From Mycobacterium sp. (GTDB lineage: Bacteria > Actinomycetota > Actinomycetes > Mycobacteriales > Mycobacteriaceae), in assembly GCA_019246375.1 (NCBI GenBank), contig JAFAQO010000495.1, positions 1 through 7,555 on the forward strand: 7,555 bases of DNA. The letters are read 5' to 3'. Shown here piece after piece: positions 1 through 6,123 of the stretch (its first letter is position 1; every line of letters starts with the position of its first letter). The notes beneath the pieces are model-generated. The model searched no databases. It worked only from the letters and a program-made list of their open reading frames with translations, and was not told where the DNA came from. Made by a program: the position numbers and the translations under genes.

Positions 1-16
1 CGCCGACGGTGCGCAT
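1..16 (-). CDS. carA: Probable start of carA (carbamoyl-phosphate synthase small subunit), partial
   Basis: Only the first five codons (M-R-T-V-G) are inside the window. The ATG overlaps the stop of the preceding membrane-protein gene as TGATG, and a GGAGG sits 7 nt upstream, so a translation start here is well supported by the sequence. The identity comes only from synteny: in mycobacteria the gene after pyrC and the small PH-like membrane protein is carA, the glutaminase subunit that supplies ammonia for carbamoyl phosphate. No diagnostic residue of CarA is visible. Another gene at this position cannot be excluded. Confidence 0.45.
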
Positions 17-516
17 CAGCCCACCTCCGCCAGCCAGCGGTCATAGTCGGCGCGGTCGTCACCGCGAAATCCGGTGCCGATTTCGGTGCCCGACGGCAGC
101 CGCCACCGGATCGCCAGTATCCCGTTGCGGGTTGTGACCTTGCCGGCGATGCCCCGCTCGGTGCGGATCGCGGTGATCGACTCCTGAGGAATCCAGATCG
201 GACTAGCTCCGGAGCGTTGCACCAGGATGCCGTCCGGATACCGGGTCAGCAACGCCTTGCTGCGGTAGCCGAGATCGCCGACGGCGACCCGGTCATTCCA
301 GCTCGGTGCCAGTGTGCAGCCGACATACATGCCGAGCGTCGGTGCGACGATCGCCGATCCCACGGTTTCCGGCACAGCCGGCAGCGTGCCGATCATCGCG
401 GCCTGCCGCTGCCCGCGGCGCCGCCAACCGCGCATCATCAACTGAATCACCACCGCGATCAGCAATACCAGCACCGCGGCGAAGATCAGCGACCCGACCA
501 TCGTTGCCGAGTTCAT
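16..516 (-). CDS. Small membrane-anchored PH-like domain protein of the pyr operon
   Basis: This 166-residue protein corresponds by position and size to M. tuberculosis Rv1382, usually annotated as a probable export or membrane protein. Residues about 6-27 form one hydrophobic helix, followed by a basic stretch (R29, R32-R34, R37) that should face the cytoplasm. The rest, about 60-166, is soluble and strand-rich with alternating hydrophobic residues, compatible with the bacterial PH-like fold now assigned to such proteins. The ATG at 516 overlaps the pyrC stop as ATGA. The reading frame stays open much further upstream, but that part runs antisense to nothing and inside pyrC coding sequence in another frame, so the overlap start is preferred. 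There is no clear Shine-Dalgarno, so translation is probably coupled to pyrC. Its function is unknown. Its conserved place between pyrC and carA suggests a link to pyrimidine supply or simple co-regulation. Confidence 0.85.
   Translation of the reverse strand: MNSATMVGSLIFAAVLVLLIAVVIQLMMRGWRRRGQRQAAMIGTLPAVPETVGSAIVAPTLGMYVGCTLAPSWNDRVAVGDLGYRSKALLTRYPDGILVQRSGASPIWIPQESITAIRTERGIAGKVTTRNGILAIRWRLPSGTEIGTGFRGDDRADYDRWLAEVG
24..28 (-). promoter_or_regulatory. Shine-Dalgarno of the last gene (probable carA)
   Basis: GGAGG on the minus strand lies 7 nt before the ATG at 16, inside the 3' end of the upstream gene. It fixes the start of the partial gene and suggests initiation there does not rely only on coupling through the TGATG overlap. 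Confidence 0.55.
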
Positions 517-1805
517 CTGGGGGTTTTTCCGTCCCGGGCGGTGACTTTGCCGCGGAGCAGCGTCGCGGTCACGGTGGCGGGCAGGGTCATCGCCTCGTAC
601 GGCGTGTTGGCCGACCGGCTGGCCAGTTGCGCGCCGGCCACCGTCCAGGTGGCGTCGGGGTCGACCAGTGTGAGATTGGCCGGCTCCCCCACTTCCAACG
701 GCCGGCCGTGGTCGGCCAGCCCGGCGATGCGCGCGGGGTTCTCGCTCATCACCCGGGCCACGTCGCGCCACGTGAGCAGCCCGGGGACGACCATGGTCTG
801 CGCCACCACCGACAGCGCGGTCTGCAGTCCCAGCATGCCGGGCCGCGCGGCGGCGAATTCCACACACTTCTCGTGTTCGGCGTGCGGGGCGTGATCGGTG
901 GCCACACAGTCAATGACACCCTCGGTTAAGGCTTGACGCAGCGCTGCCGCGTCGGCGGCCTCCCGCAGCGGCGGATTGACCCGGTTCACTCCGTCATAGC
1001 CGGCCAGCCTGCTGTCGTCGAGCATCAGGTGATGGGGAGTCACTTCCGCGGTAATCGAAATTCCTTGGCCCTTAGCCCATTTCAGGATCTCGACGGTCCC
1101 CGCGGTCGACGCGTGGCAGACGTGCACGCGGGCGCCGGCGTCGCGGGCGAGCAGGGCGTCGCGTGCAACGATGGACTCCTCGGCTGCTCGCGGCCATCCG
1201 GACAGTCCCAGCCGGGCGGCGCCGGGTCCCTCATGCGCGACAGCGCCAACGGTCAGCCTCGGTTCTTCGGCGTGCTGGGCGATCAGCACACCGAGGCCAG
1301 TCGCGTATTCGAGGGCGCGACGCATCACCAGCGGGTCGTAGACACAGTTGCCGTCGTCGGAGAACATCCGTACCTGCGCGGTTCCGGCCGCCATCATGCC
1401 CATCTCAGTGAGCTCGGTTCCGGCCAGCCCGACGGTCACCGCACCCACCGGGTGCACGTCGACCAGGCCGACCTGCCGGCCGCGGTGCCAGACATGGTCG
1501 GTGACTACCGGGCTGTCCGCCACGGGCGTGGTGTTGGGCATGGCGAACACCGCGGTGTAGCCGCCGAGAGCCGCTGCGGCCGAACCGGTTTCGATGTCCT
1601 CGGCGTATTCGCGGCCGGGCTCGCGCAGATGGGTGTGCAAATCGACCAGACCGGGCAGCAACACCTGTCCGGTGGCGTCGATCACGTCGGCGTCTTCTGG
1701 AATCGGCAGTCCGGCACCGATCTCGGCGATCTGCGCGTCGTCGACGAGTACGTCGACGCGCTTGCCCTCGCCGTACGGACGGACCCCACGAAGCAGCACA
1801 CTCAT
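513..1805 (-). CDS. pyrC: Dihydroorotase, class I
   Basis: This 430-residue protein catalyses the reversible cyclisation of N-carbamoyl-L-aspartate to L-dihydroorotate, the third step of de novo pyrimidine synthesis, in the cytosol. The metal site of the amidohydrolase fold is complete: H57 and H59 in the LHTHLREPG motif, D151 in FSDDGN, H178 in AQHAE, H231 in VCHAST and catalytic D304 in ATDHAPH. N276 and R61, in the positions that usually contact substrate, are also present. The D151 bridging aspartate marks the class I (Bacillus/Aquifex-like) type, in contrast to the carboxylated lysine of the E. coli class II enzyme. The length equals what I recall for M. tuberculosis PyrC. The ATG at 1805 overlaps the pyrB stop as ATGA, and GGAGGAG lies 8 nt upstream, so the start is firm. 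The stop overlaps the next start in the same way. Confidence 0.97.
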   Translation of the reverse strand: MSVLLRGVRPYGEGKRVDVLVDDAQIAEIGAGLPIPEDADVIDATGQVLLPGLVDLHTHLREPGREYAEDIETGSAAAALGGYTAVFAMPNTTPVADSPVVTDHVWHRGRQVGLVDVHPVGAVTVGLAGTELTEMGMMAAGTAQVRMFSDDGNCVYDPLVMRRALEYATGLGVLIAQHAEEPRLTVGAVAHEGPGAARLGLSGWPRAAEESIVARDALLARDAGARVHVCHASTAGTVEILKWAKGQGISITAEVTPHHLMLDDSRLAGYDGVNRVNPPLREAADAAALRQALTEGVIDCVATDHAPHAEHEKCVEFAAARPGMLGLQTALSVVAQTMVVPGLLTWRDVARVMSENPARIAGLADHGRPLEVGEPANLTLVDPDATWTVAGAQLASRSANTPYEAMTLPATVTATLLRGKVTARDGKTPR

Positions 1806-2743
1806 GCCGCCATCTCCTCCCCGACGAGCACATGGAACAGCACCGCCATCCGCACGTGCACGCCGTTGGAGACCTGTTGCAGCACAGCTGACTGGGAGGA
1901 GTCGGCCACCGATGAGGCGATCTCCATGCCGCGCAGCATCGGGCCGGGGTGCAGCACGACGGCATGTCCGGGCAACATGGCCTGCCGCCGGTCGGAGAGC
2001 CCGTAGAGCACCGAATACTCCCGCGCCGAGGGGAAGAAGCCTCCGTTCATCCGCTCGGCCTGCACCCGCAGCATCAACACCGCATCGGCGGCGGGCAGTT
2101 CGGCGTCGAAGTCGTAGGAGACGGTGACCGGCCAGTCGGACACCCCGACCGGCAGCAGGGTCGGCGGCGCAACCAACACCACCTCGGCGCCGAGCGTGTG
2201 CAGCAGCATGACATTGGAGCGGGCCACCCGGCTGTGCAGAATGTCGCCGACGATCACGATGCGCCGGCCGTCTATGCCGCCGAGTCGCTGCCGGATGGTC
2301 AGCGCGTCCAGCAGCGCCTGCGTCGGGTGTTCATGGGTGCCGTCGCCGGCATTGATCACCGACGGGCCGCCCGCGGCGCCGGCGGTCCAGTCGGCCAGGC
2401 GGTGGGCTGCACCGGAGGCCGGATGCCGGATGACCAGCGCGTCCGCCCCTGCCGCCCGCAGCGTTAGCGCGGTGTCCCGCAGCGACTCACCCTTCCCCAC
2501 CGAGGATCCCGTCGCGCTGACATTGATGACGTCGGCGCTCATCCACTTGCCGGCCACCTCGAACGACACCCGAGTGCGGGTGGAGTTCTCGTAGAACATC
2601 GTGACCACGGTGCGGCCGCGTAGCGTCGGCAGCTTGCGGACCTCGCGGCCGACCAGCGCCTGTGCGAACCGGTCGGCGTCGTCGAGGATCGCGGTGGCGT
2701 CGTCGCGGCTGAGGTCACCGGCGGTCAACAAGTGGCGCGTCAT
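1802..2743 (-). CDS. pyrB: Aspartate carbamoyltransferase catalytic subunit
   Basis: This 313-residue enzyme condenses carbamoyl phosphate with L-aspartate, the committed step of pyrimidine synthesis. The carbamoyl-phosphate loop STRTR is at 54-58, the catalytic lysine loop SVGKGES has K84, R106-H107-P108 follows, and HPTQALLD has H139. The aspartate domain begins with the [11 protein letters not shown] strand and loop at about 166-176 (R172). R226 and Q228 lie in LRVQAERM, and HPGPM at 265-269 closes the site. All the usual catalytic residues are present. No pyrI regulatory-chain gene follows, and pyrC comes directly after, as in other actinobacteria and Bacillus, so allosteric control of the E. 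coli kind is not expected. The ATG at 2743 overlaps the pyrR stop as ATGA. Only weak purine sequence (GGTGGTG) precedes it, so translation is probably coupled to pyrR. Confidence 0.97.
   Translation of the reverse strand: MTRHLLTAGDLSRDDATAILDDADRFAQALVGREVRKLPTLRGRTVVTMFYENSTRTRVSFEVAGKWMSADVINVSATGSSVGKGESLRDTALTLRAAGADALVIRHPASGAAHRLADWTAGAAGGPSVINAGDGTHEHPTQALLDALTIRQRLGGIDGRRIVIVGDILHSRVARSNVMLLHTLGAEVVLVAPPTLLPVGVSDWPVTVSYDFDAELPAADAVLMLRVQAERMNGGFFPSAREYSVLYGLSDRRQAMLPGHAVVLHPGPMLRGMEIASSVADSSQSAVLQQVSNGVHVRMAVLFHVLVGEEMAA
1814..1820 (-). promoter_or_regulatory. Shine-Dalgarno of pyrC
   Basis: GGAGGAG on the minus strand lies 8 nt upstream of the pyrC ATG and is embedded in the last codons of pyrB. 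It fixes the pyrC start at 1805. Of the internal genes of this operon, pyrC and the putative carA have strong sites, while pyrB and the membrane-protein gene do not. Confidence 0.65.
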
Positions 2744-3303
2744 CGGGAAATCACCACCCCGTCGCGGCCATCATGCTCGGTGAGCAGCACGTGCACGCTC
2801 TCACTGTGTGAGGTCGGGACGTTCTTGCCGACATAGTCGGCGCGCAGCGGGAGCTCGCGGTGGCCGCGGTCGACCAGCACTGCCAGTTGCACGATCCGGG
2901 GCCGGCCCAGGTCGCGTAGCGCGTCCAAGGCCGAGCGCACCGAGCGCCCGGAGTACAGCACGTCGTCGACGAGGATCACCAGCGCGTCGTCGATACCGCC
3001 GGCCGGGATCGACGTATCTGCCAGCGGTCGCGGCGGCTGCATCATCAGATCGTCGCGGTAGAGGGTGATGTCCAGCGCGCCGTGGCCAACCTGGACACCG
3101 GAGAATTCGGCGATATTGGCCGCCAGCCGCTCGGCCAGCGTCACCCCACGGGTAGGGATGCCGAGCAACACCACCGCCGGAGCGTCCGAACTGTCGAGCG
3201 CGGTTTTTTCGATGATCTGGTGGGCGATACGGGAAATGGTTCGGCCCACGTCGGCCGCCGACATCAATTCGCGGCCGGTGCCGGTGTCACCCGCAGCACC
3301 CAT
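2740..3303 (-). CDS. pyrR: PyrR, RNA-binding pyr operon regulator and uracil phosphoribosyltransferase homologue
   Basis: This 187-residue protein has the type I phosphoribosyltransferase fold. The PRPP loop [13 protein letters not shown] is at 109-121 with the two acidic residues D113 and D114. A pyrophosphate-binding loop GIPTRG is at 48-53, and the PyrR-type C-terminal region with [20 protein letters not shown] is at 145-164. PyrR binds a stem-loop in pyr mRNA in a UMP/UTP-dependent way. In M. smegmatis it was reported to repress translation of the operon rather than cause attenuation. As first gene it therefore controls its own synthesis. From memory it closely matches the 193-residue M. 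tuberculosis protein, including the N-terminal MGAAGD, which supports the ATG at 3303. M14 (LMSAADVGR) is a possible alternative start, but AAGGAGGTC upstream of 3303 favours the longer form. Confidence 0.96.
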   Translation of the reverse strand: MGAAGDTGTGRELMSAADVGRTISRIAHQIIEKTALDSSDAPAVVLLGIPTRGVTLAERLAANIAEFSGVQVGHGALDITLYRDDLMMQPPRPLADTSIPAGGIDDALVILVDDVLYSGRSVRSALDALRDLGRPRIVQLAVLVDRGHRELPLRADYVGKNVPTSHSESVHVLLTEHDGRDGVVISR

Positions 3304-3316
3304 GCGAAACCCTGGA

Positions 3317-3321
3317 CCTCC
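3317..3321 (-). promoter_or_regulatory. Shine-Dalgarno of pyrR
   Basis: GGAGG within AAGGAGGTC on the minus strand is an excellent anti-SD match. It lies 13 nt before the pyrR ATG, a little long. It begins only 3 nt after the base of the predicted PyrR-binding stem, so a bound PyrR protein would be expected to block ribosome access. Confidence 0.75.
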
Positions 3322-3324
3322 TTC

Positions 3325-3342
3325 TCCGCCTCGCCGGACGGA
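3325..3342 (-). promoter_or_regulatory. PyrR-binding stem-loop in the pyr leader RNA
   Basis: The transcript reads UCCGUC-CGGCGA-GGCGGA. The arms pair completely (U-A, C-G, C-G, G-C, U-G, C-G) around a six-base loop CGGCGA. The inner part, UCCGGCGAGGC at 3338-3328, matches the known PyrR recognition pattern UCCnGnGAGGY, including the hexaloop and the UC/GG closing pairs. A purine-rich segment flanks the stem on its 3' side. It lies directly upstream of the pyrR Shine-Dalgarno. No antiterminator or terminator with a U tract surrounds it, so the visible arrangement fits translational repression. Confidence 0.85.
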
Positions 3343-3363
3343 TCGTTAAAGGATGTCGCCTGC

Positions 3364-3384
3364 CCGGCAGCGTAGCACTGCCGG
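3364..3384. repeat. Perfect inverted repeat overlapping the pyr -10 element
   Basis: Two perfect 7-bp arms, CCGGCAG and CTGCCGG, flank a 7-nt centre that contains most of the -10 element. The repeat spans the region where polymerase opens DNA and ends close to the predicted transcription start. It could be a repressor operator. It has no T tract and lies upstream of, or at, the start site, so it is not a terminator for pyr mRNA. Confidence 0.55.
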
Positions 3385-3396
3385 CCCGTCCGGCAA
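3369..3396 (-). promoter_or_regulatory. Putative pyr operon promoter
   Basis: On the minus strand, TTGCCG (3396-3391, 4 of 6 to TTGACA) is followed after 16 nt by TACGCT (3374-3369). TACGCT fits the actinobacterial TAnnnT -10 and carries the extended TGn element immediately before it (TGC-TACGCT). A start about 7 nt downstream, near 3361-3362, would give a leader of about 60 nt holding the whole PyrR-binding stem-loop. This is inferred from sequence only. Confidence 0.6.
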
Positions 3397-3441
3397 CGAT
3401 GCGGGCCGCGTGGCGGCCCCAGGCGGAGGCGGGCCATCAGA

Positions 3442-3849
3442 TTGAGCTGGCCGATGCGCGACGGGACCCGAGCGGTCGCCGAGCTGAGGTTCGGTGGGCC
3501 GGAGGCCGCCTGTATCAAGGTCGTCGAGAACACGCCGGAGATACACAACGTCGTCGTGTGCACACTCTGTTCGTGCTATCCGTGGGGCCTCCTGGGTCTG
3601 CCGCCGAGCTGGTACAAGAGCGCGGCATACCGGTCCCGCATGGTCGTCGAGCCGCGAGCGTTGTTGCGTGAAATGGGCCTCGATGTGCCGGCGCGGGTTC
3701 AGATACGGGTATGGGACAGCTCCGCCGAGGCACGGTTCCTGGTCCTTCCGTTGCGGCCGGAGGGAACGGACAACCTGAGCGAAGCCGACCTTGCCGGGCT
3801 GGTCACCCGCGACGCCATGATCGGCGTGGCCGGAGTTGCCTGGCCATGA
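3442..3849 (+). CDS. nthA: Nitrile hydratase alpha subunit, N-terminally truncated (probable remnant)
   Basis: From a TTG start the protein has 135 residues; full alpha subunits have about 200. Residues 26-33 (IKVVENTP) and 36-48 (NVVVCTLCSCYPW) are the family core. C40, C43 and C45 of CTLCSC are the metal ligands, and threonine rather than serine at 41 points to the cobalt type. LGLPPSWYK, YRSRMV, EPRALL, IRVWDSSAEARF, VLPLRPEGT and LVTRDAMIGVA follow in the normal order to the C-terminus. The enzyme hydrates nitriles to amides in the cytoplasm. The first 65-70 residues are missing: a TAG at 3373 closes the frame upstream and no NHase-like residues are encoded before about 3454. GGAGG at 3425 lies 12 nt before the TTG; ATG at 3454 is the alternative. 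No beta-subunit gene lies in the window, so activity is doubtful. CYPW after the motif argues against thiocyanate hydrolase. Confidence 0.85.
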   Translation: MSWPMRDGTRAVAELRFGGPEAACIKVVENTPEIHNVVVCTLCSCYPWGLLGLPPSWYKSAAYRSRMVVEPRALLREMGLDVPARVQIRVWDSSAEARFLVLPLRPEGTDNLSEADLAGLVTRDAMIGVAGVAWP

Positions 3850-4163
3850 ACGAGTTCAACCCGATCGACGTGTCAGGGCCGGCGGCTCCACCGCGTTCGA
3901 ACGGCGAAGTGGTCTTCGACGCACCGTGGCAGCAGCGCGTTTTCGGCCTGACGCTGGCATTGAACGAGGCCTCCGCAATGCCGTGGGAGACGTTTCGCGC
4001 GCGGCTCATCAACCGCATCGCTGAAGACGAGGCACGACCATACTGGGGATCCTGGGTGGCTGCGCTCGAGGACGTCGTTGCCGCATCGGCGAGGCTCTCG
4101 ATCACCGATGTCGATACCCGGCATAACCAGCTGCTCCAGCAGCCACCGGGCCACGATCACTGA
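3846..4163 (+). CDS. Nitrile hydratase accessory (activator) protein
   Basis: This 105-residue protein belongs to the small beta-subunit-like family that helps insert cobalt into the alpha subunit and drives its maturation. The family signature is visible as PRSNGEVVFDAPWQQRVFGL at 16-35, followed by a helical WETFRARLINRIAE (47-60) and YWGSWVAALEDVV (66-78). It resembles the N-terminal half of a nitrile hydratase beta subunit, but it is too short and lacks the rest, so it is not the catalytic beta chain. The ATG overlaps the alpha-subunit stop as ATGA, the usual alpha-activator coupling in Co-type operons. The gene looks intact, unlike its partner. The glutamine- and histidine-rich tail (95-105) is less conserved in character. 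Confidence 0.88.
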   Translation: MNEFNPIDVSGPAAPPRSNGEVVFDAPWQQRVFGLTLALNEASAMPWETFRARLINRIAEDEARPYWGSWVAALEDVVAASARLSITDVDTRHNQLLQQPPGHDH

Positions 4164-4189
4164 TATCACCACCGGCCAGCCGCGTCGTG

Positions 4190-4213
4190 CCCCCAGCCCA
4201 ACGCACATGGGGG
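4190..4213. repeat. Inverted repeat upstream of the methyltransferase promoter
   Basis: CCCCCA at 4190-4195 and TGGGGG at 4208-4213 are perfect 6-bp complementary arms separated by 12 nt. The second arm ends 5 nt before the likely -10 element of the methyltransferase gene, so the repeat covers the -35 zone. An operator is possible. It could also be a weak hairpin at the end of the nitrile hydratase mRNA, but no T tract follows. Confidence 0.35.
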
Positions 4214-4218
4214 TTAGC

Positions 4219-4224
4219 TACCCT
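4219..4224 (+). promoter_or_regulatory. Putative -10 element giving a leaderless methyltransferase mRNA
   Basis: TACCCT fits TAnnnT and ends 8 nt before the A of the ATG at 4232, the spacing at which transcription would begin on the start codon. No -35 consensus is evident. The only purine stretch (GGCGGA) ends 1-2 nt before the ATG, too close to act as a Shine-Dalgarno, which agrees with a leaderless start. Confidence 0.45.
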
Positions 4225-4231
4225 GGCGGAA

Positions 4232-4897
4232 ATGACAAGCTCTCCATCTTCCGGTTTCCCCCGCATCGATTTCGACGCCCTCTACCGCGGTGAGAGCCCG
4301 GCCGAAGGCGTCCCGGCGATGAAGACGCCGCCATGGGATACCAAGGCGCCCAAGGAAGGCGTCGTTGCTTGGCAAACGGACGGCCTGGTTCACGGCGACG
4401 TTCTCGACATCGGATGCGGGCTCGGCGACAACGCCGTCTACCTGGCTCAGCAAGGTTATAACGTCACCGGGCTGGACATCTCCCCAACCGCCCTCATCAC
4501 CGCAGAACGCCGCGCCAGGGACGCCGGGGTGAACGTCACGTTCGCGGTGGCCGACGCCACCACGCTCGAGGGCTACACCGACGCGTTCGACACCGTCATC
4601 GACAGTGGGATGTTTCACTGCCTCGACGACGACGGCAAACGCAGCTACGCCGCTGCGGTTCACCGGGCCACCAGGGACGGCGCCACACTGTTGTTGAGCT
4701 GCTTCTCCGACGCCAATCCCCCGGACGCCGATCCGCCGCGGCCGGTGGTGACTGAGCAGACAGTGCGTGACGTCCTCGGTGGCGCGGACTGGGAGATCGT
4801 GTCGCTGGAGCCGTTCACCGTGCGCCGCGAACAGGAGGGCACCGAAGTCGAGATGGCGTTCTGGATCGTCCGTGCGCAGCGGCGCACATTAACCTGA
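4232..4897 (+). CDS. Class I SAM-dependent methyltransferase (Rv1377c-like)
   Basis: This 221-residue protein has the Rossmann-type methyltransferase core. Motif I VLDIGCGLG is at 57-65, the acidic residue after strand 2 is D82 (VTGLDIS), D108 is in the VADATTL loop, and the motif IV-like region FDTVIDSGMFHCL spans 119-131. SAM binding can be inferred. The methyl acceptor is unknown, since the substrate-side residues do not match a group I can name. The N-terminal IDFDALYRGESPAEG with a conserved PPWDTKAP segment is typical of a mycobacterial subgroup near pyrR; Rv1377c of M. tuberculosis is the likely counterpart. Start choice: an in-frame GTG at 4187 would add 15 residues, but ATG 4232 lies at the predicted transcription start and gives a sensible N-terminus. 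A serine hydrolase gene follows after 5 nt, so the two are probably cotranscribed. Confidence 0.9.
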   Translation: MTSSPSSGFPRIDFDALYRGESPAEGVPAMKTPPWDTKAPKEGVVAWQTDGLVHGDVLDIGCGLGDNAVYLAQQGYNVTGLDISPTALITAERRARDAGVNVTFAVADATTLEGYTDAFDTVIDSGMFHCLDDDGKRSYAAAVHRATRDGATLLLSCFSDANPPDADPPRPVVTEQTVRDVLGGADWEIVSLEPFTVRREQEGTEVEMAFWIVRAQRRTLT

Positions 4898-4902
4898 ACC
4901 GG

Positions 4903-6108
4903 GTGACTCTCGACGGCAATCAGGCGTCCATCCGCGAGGCCTGCGATGCCGGCTTGCTCGCCGGCACCGTGACGATGGTCTGGCAGCACGGAACTGTGTT
5001 GCAGGTCAACGAGGTCGGTTACCGTGACGTCGACGCCGGCGTGCCGATGAGCCGCGACACGCTGTTTCGCATCGCGTCGATGACCAAGCCCGTCACAGTC
5101 GCCGCGGCGATGAGCCTGGTCGACGAGGGCAAGCTGGGCCTGCGCGACCCGATTGTGCGCTGGTTGCCGGAGTTCGCCGATGTGCGGGTGCTCGACGATC
5201 CGAGCGGTCCGCTGGAGCGGACCAGTCCGGCGCAGCGGGAAATCCCGGTCGAAGACCTGCTCACCCATACCAGCGGCCTGGCCTACGCATTCACCGTGGA
5301 CGGGCCGATCTCGCGGGCCTATTACCGGCTGCCGTTCGGCCAGGGTCCCGATGTCTGGCTGGCGGCGCTGGCCGCCCTGCCGCTGGTGCACCAACCAGGC
5401 GCGCGGGTGACCTACAGTCACGCGATCGACGTGCTCGGCGTCCTCGTTTCGCGGATCGAAGGCAAGCCGTTCCATCAGGTGCTTGACGAGCGGATTCTGC
5501 ACCCGTTGGGTATGAGCGACACCGGGTTCTTCGTGTCAGCGGAGGCACGCCACAGAGCCGCATCTATGTACCGGCTCGATGACGACGACCAGCTGCAACA
5601 CGGCGTCATGGGTCCGCCGCGGATCACGCCGCCAACCTTCTGCAACGCCGGCGGCGGGCTGTGGTCGACCGCGGACGACTACCTGCGCTTCATCGAAATG
5701 CTGTTGGGCGACGGGACGGTGGATGGCGTGCGCGTGCTGTCCGCCGAATCGGTACGGCTGATGCGCACCGACCGGCTCACCGACGAGCAGAAGCGGCATA
5801 ACTTCCTGGGGGCGCCGTTCTGGATCGGCCGGGGATTCGGCCTGAACCTGTCGGTGGTCACCGATCCCGCGAAATCCGCACCACTGTTCGGTCCGGGCGG
5901 ACTCGGGACGTTCAGCTGGCCCGGCGCGTACGGAACGTGGTGGCAGGCCGATCCGGCCGCGGATCTGATCCTGCTCTACCTGATCCAGAACCTTCCCACC
6001 TTCTCCAGCGACGCAGCCGCGGCGATCGGCGGCAACACGTCGAGGGCGAAACTGCAAGCCGTACAACCGAAATTCGTGCGTCGCACCTACCGCGCGCTCG
6101 GCTTGTAG
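4903..6108 (+). CDS. Beta-lactamase-fold serine hydrolase (class C / family VIII esterase type)
   Basis: This 401-residue protein is of the penicillin-binding-protein-like serine hydrolase family. The nucleophile motif SxxK is S59-M-T-K62 in FRIASMTKPV. The second motif is Y171-S-H173 in VTYSHAIDVLG, where classical class C enzymes have YxN. The third region is FSWPGAYGTWWQADP at about 337-351, in the place of the KTG or W-x-G box. GGLWSTADDYLRF at 251-263 is another family hallmark. There is no signal peptide or lipobox, so a cytoplasmic esterase, amidase or peptidase is more likely than an exported beta-lactamase. Mycobacteria hold many such paralogues (LipD, LipL and LipP are examples), and I cannot assign one. 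The start is GTG at 4903, 5 nt after the methyltransferase stop and without a clear Shine-Dalgarno. Its natural substrate is unknown. Confidence 0.9.
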   Translation: MTLDGNQASIREACDAGLLAGTVTMVWQHGTVLQVNEVGYRDVDAGVPMSRDTLFRIASMTKPVTVAAAMSLVDEGKLGLRDPIVRWLPEFADVRVLDDPSGPLERTSPAQREIPVEDLLTHTSGLAYAFTVDGPISRAYYRLPFGQGPDVWLAALAALPLVHQPGARVTYSHAIDVLGVLVSRIEGKPFHQVLDERILHPLGMSDTGFFVSAEARHRAASMYRLDDDDQLQHGVMGPPRITPPTFCNAGGGLWSTADDYLRFIEMLLGDGTVDGVRVLSAESVRLMRTDRLTDEQKRHNFLGAPFWIGRGFGLNLSVVTDPAKSAPLFGPGGLGTFSWPGAYGTWWQADPAADLILLYLIQNLPTFSSDAAAAIGGNTSRAKLQAVQPKFVRRTYRALGL

Positions 6109-6123
6109 GGTCACGCCTCGTCG

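Noticed and set aside
517..867. Upstream extension of the PH-like membrane protein
   Set aside because: The added part is Arg/Gly/Ala-rich translation out of frame with pyrC. The ATG at 516 forms an ATGA overlap and starts a sensible membrane helix.
933..2006. Long plus-strand open frame of 357 codons
   Set aside because: It lies antisense to pyrC and the 3' end of pyrB, whose motifs are complete. Its protein has no recognisable domain and the low-complexity look of a shadow frame in GC-rich DNA.
3304..3360. Bacillus-type transcription attenuator in the pyr leader
   Set aside because: There is no second hairpin followed by a U tract, and the space before the start codon is too short. Only the PyrR loop and the Shine-Dalgarno are present.
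3442..3849. Thiocyanate hydrolase gamma subunit instead of nitrile hydratase alpha
   Set aside because: The two families share CTLCSC, but CYPW after the cysteines and a downstream alpha-type activator fit nitrile hydratase better.
4143..4178. Short direct repeat CCACCGG(G)CCA and the TGATATCA palindrome around the activator stop
   Set aside because: The copies are 10-11 bp, imperfect and GC-rich, with no associated mobile element or further copies. Chance is a sufficient explanation.
4660..5502. Minus-strand open frame of 280 codons opposite the methyltransferase and hydrolase
   Set aside because: The opposite strand has full catalytic motifs. This frame gives a histidine/arginine/glutamine-rich sequence with no family features.
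6109..6123. Bidirectional terminator between the convergent hydrolase and flavoprotein genes
   Set aside because: The 15-nt gap holds no stem-loop with a T tract on either strand.
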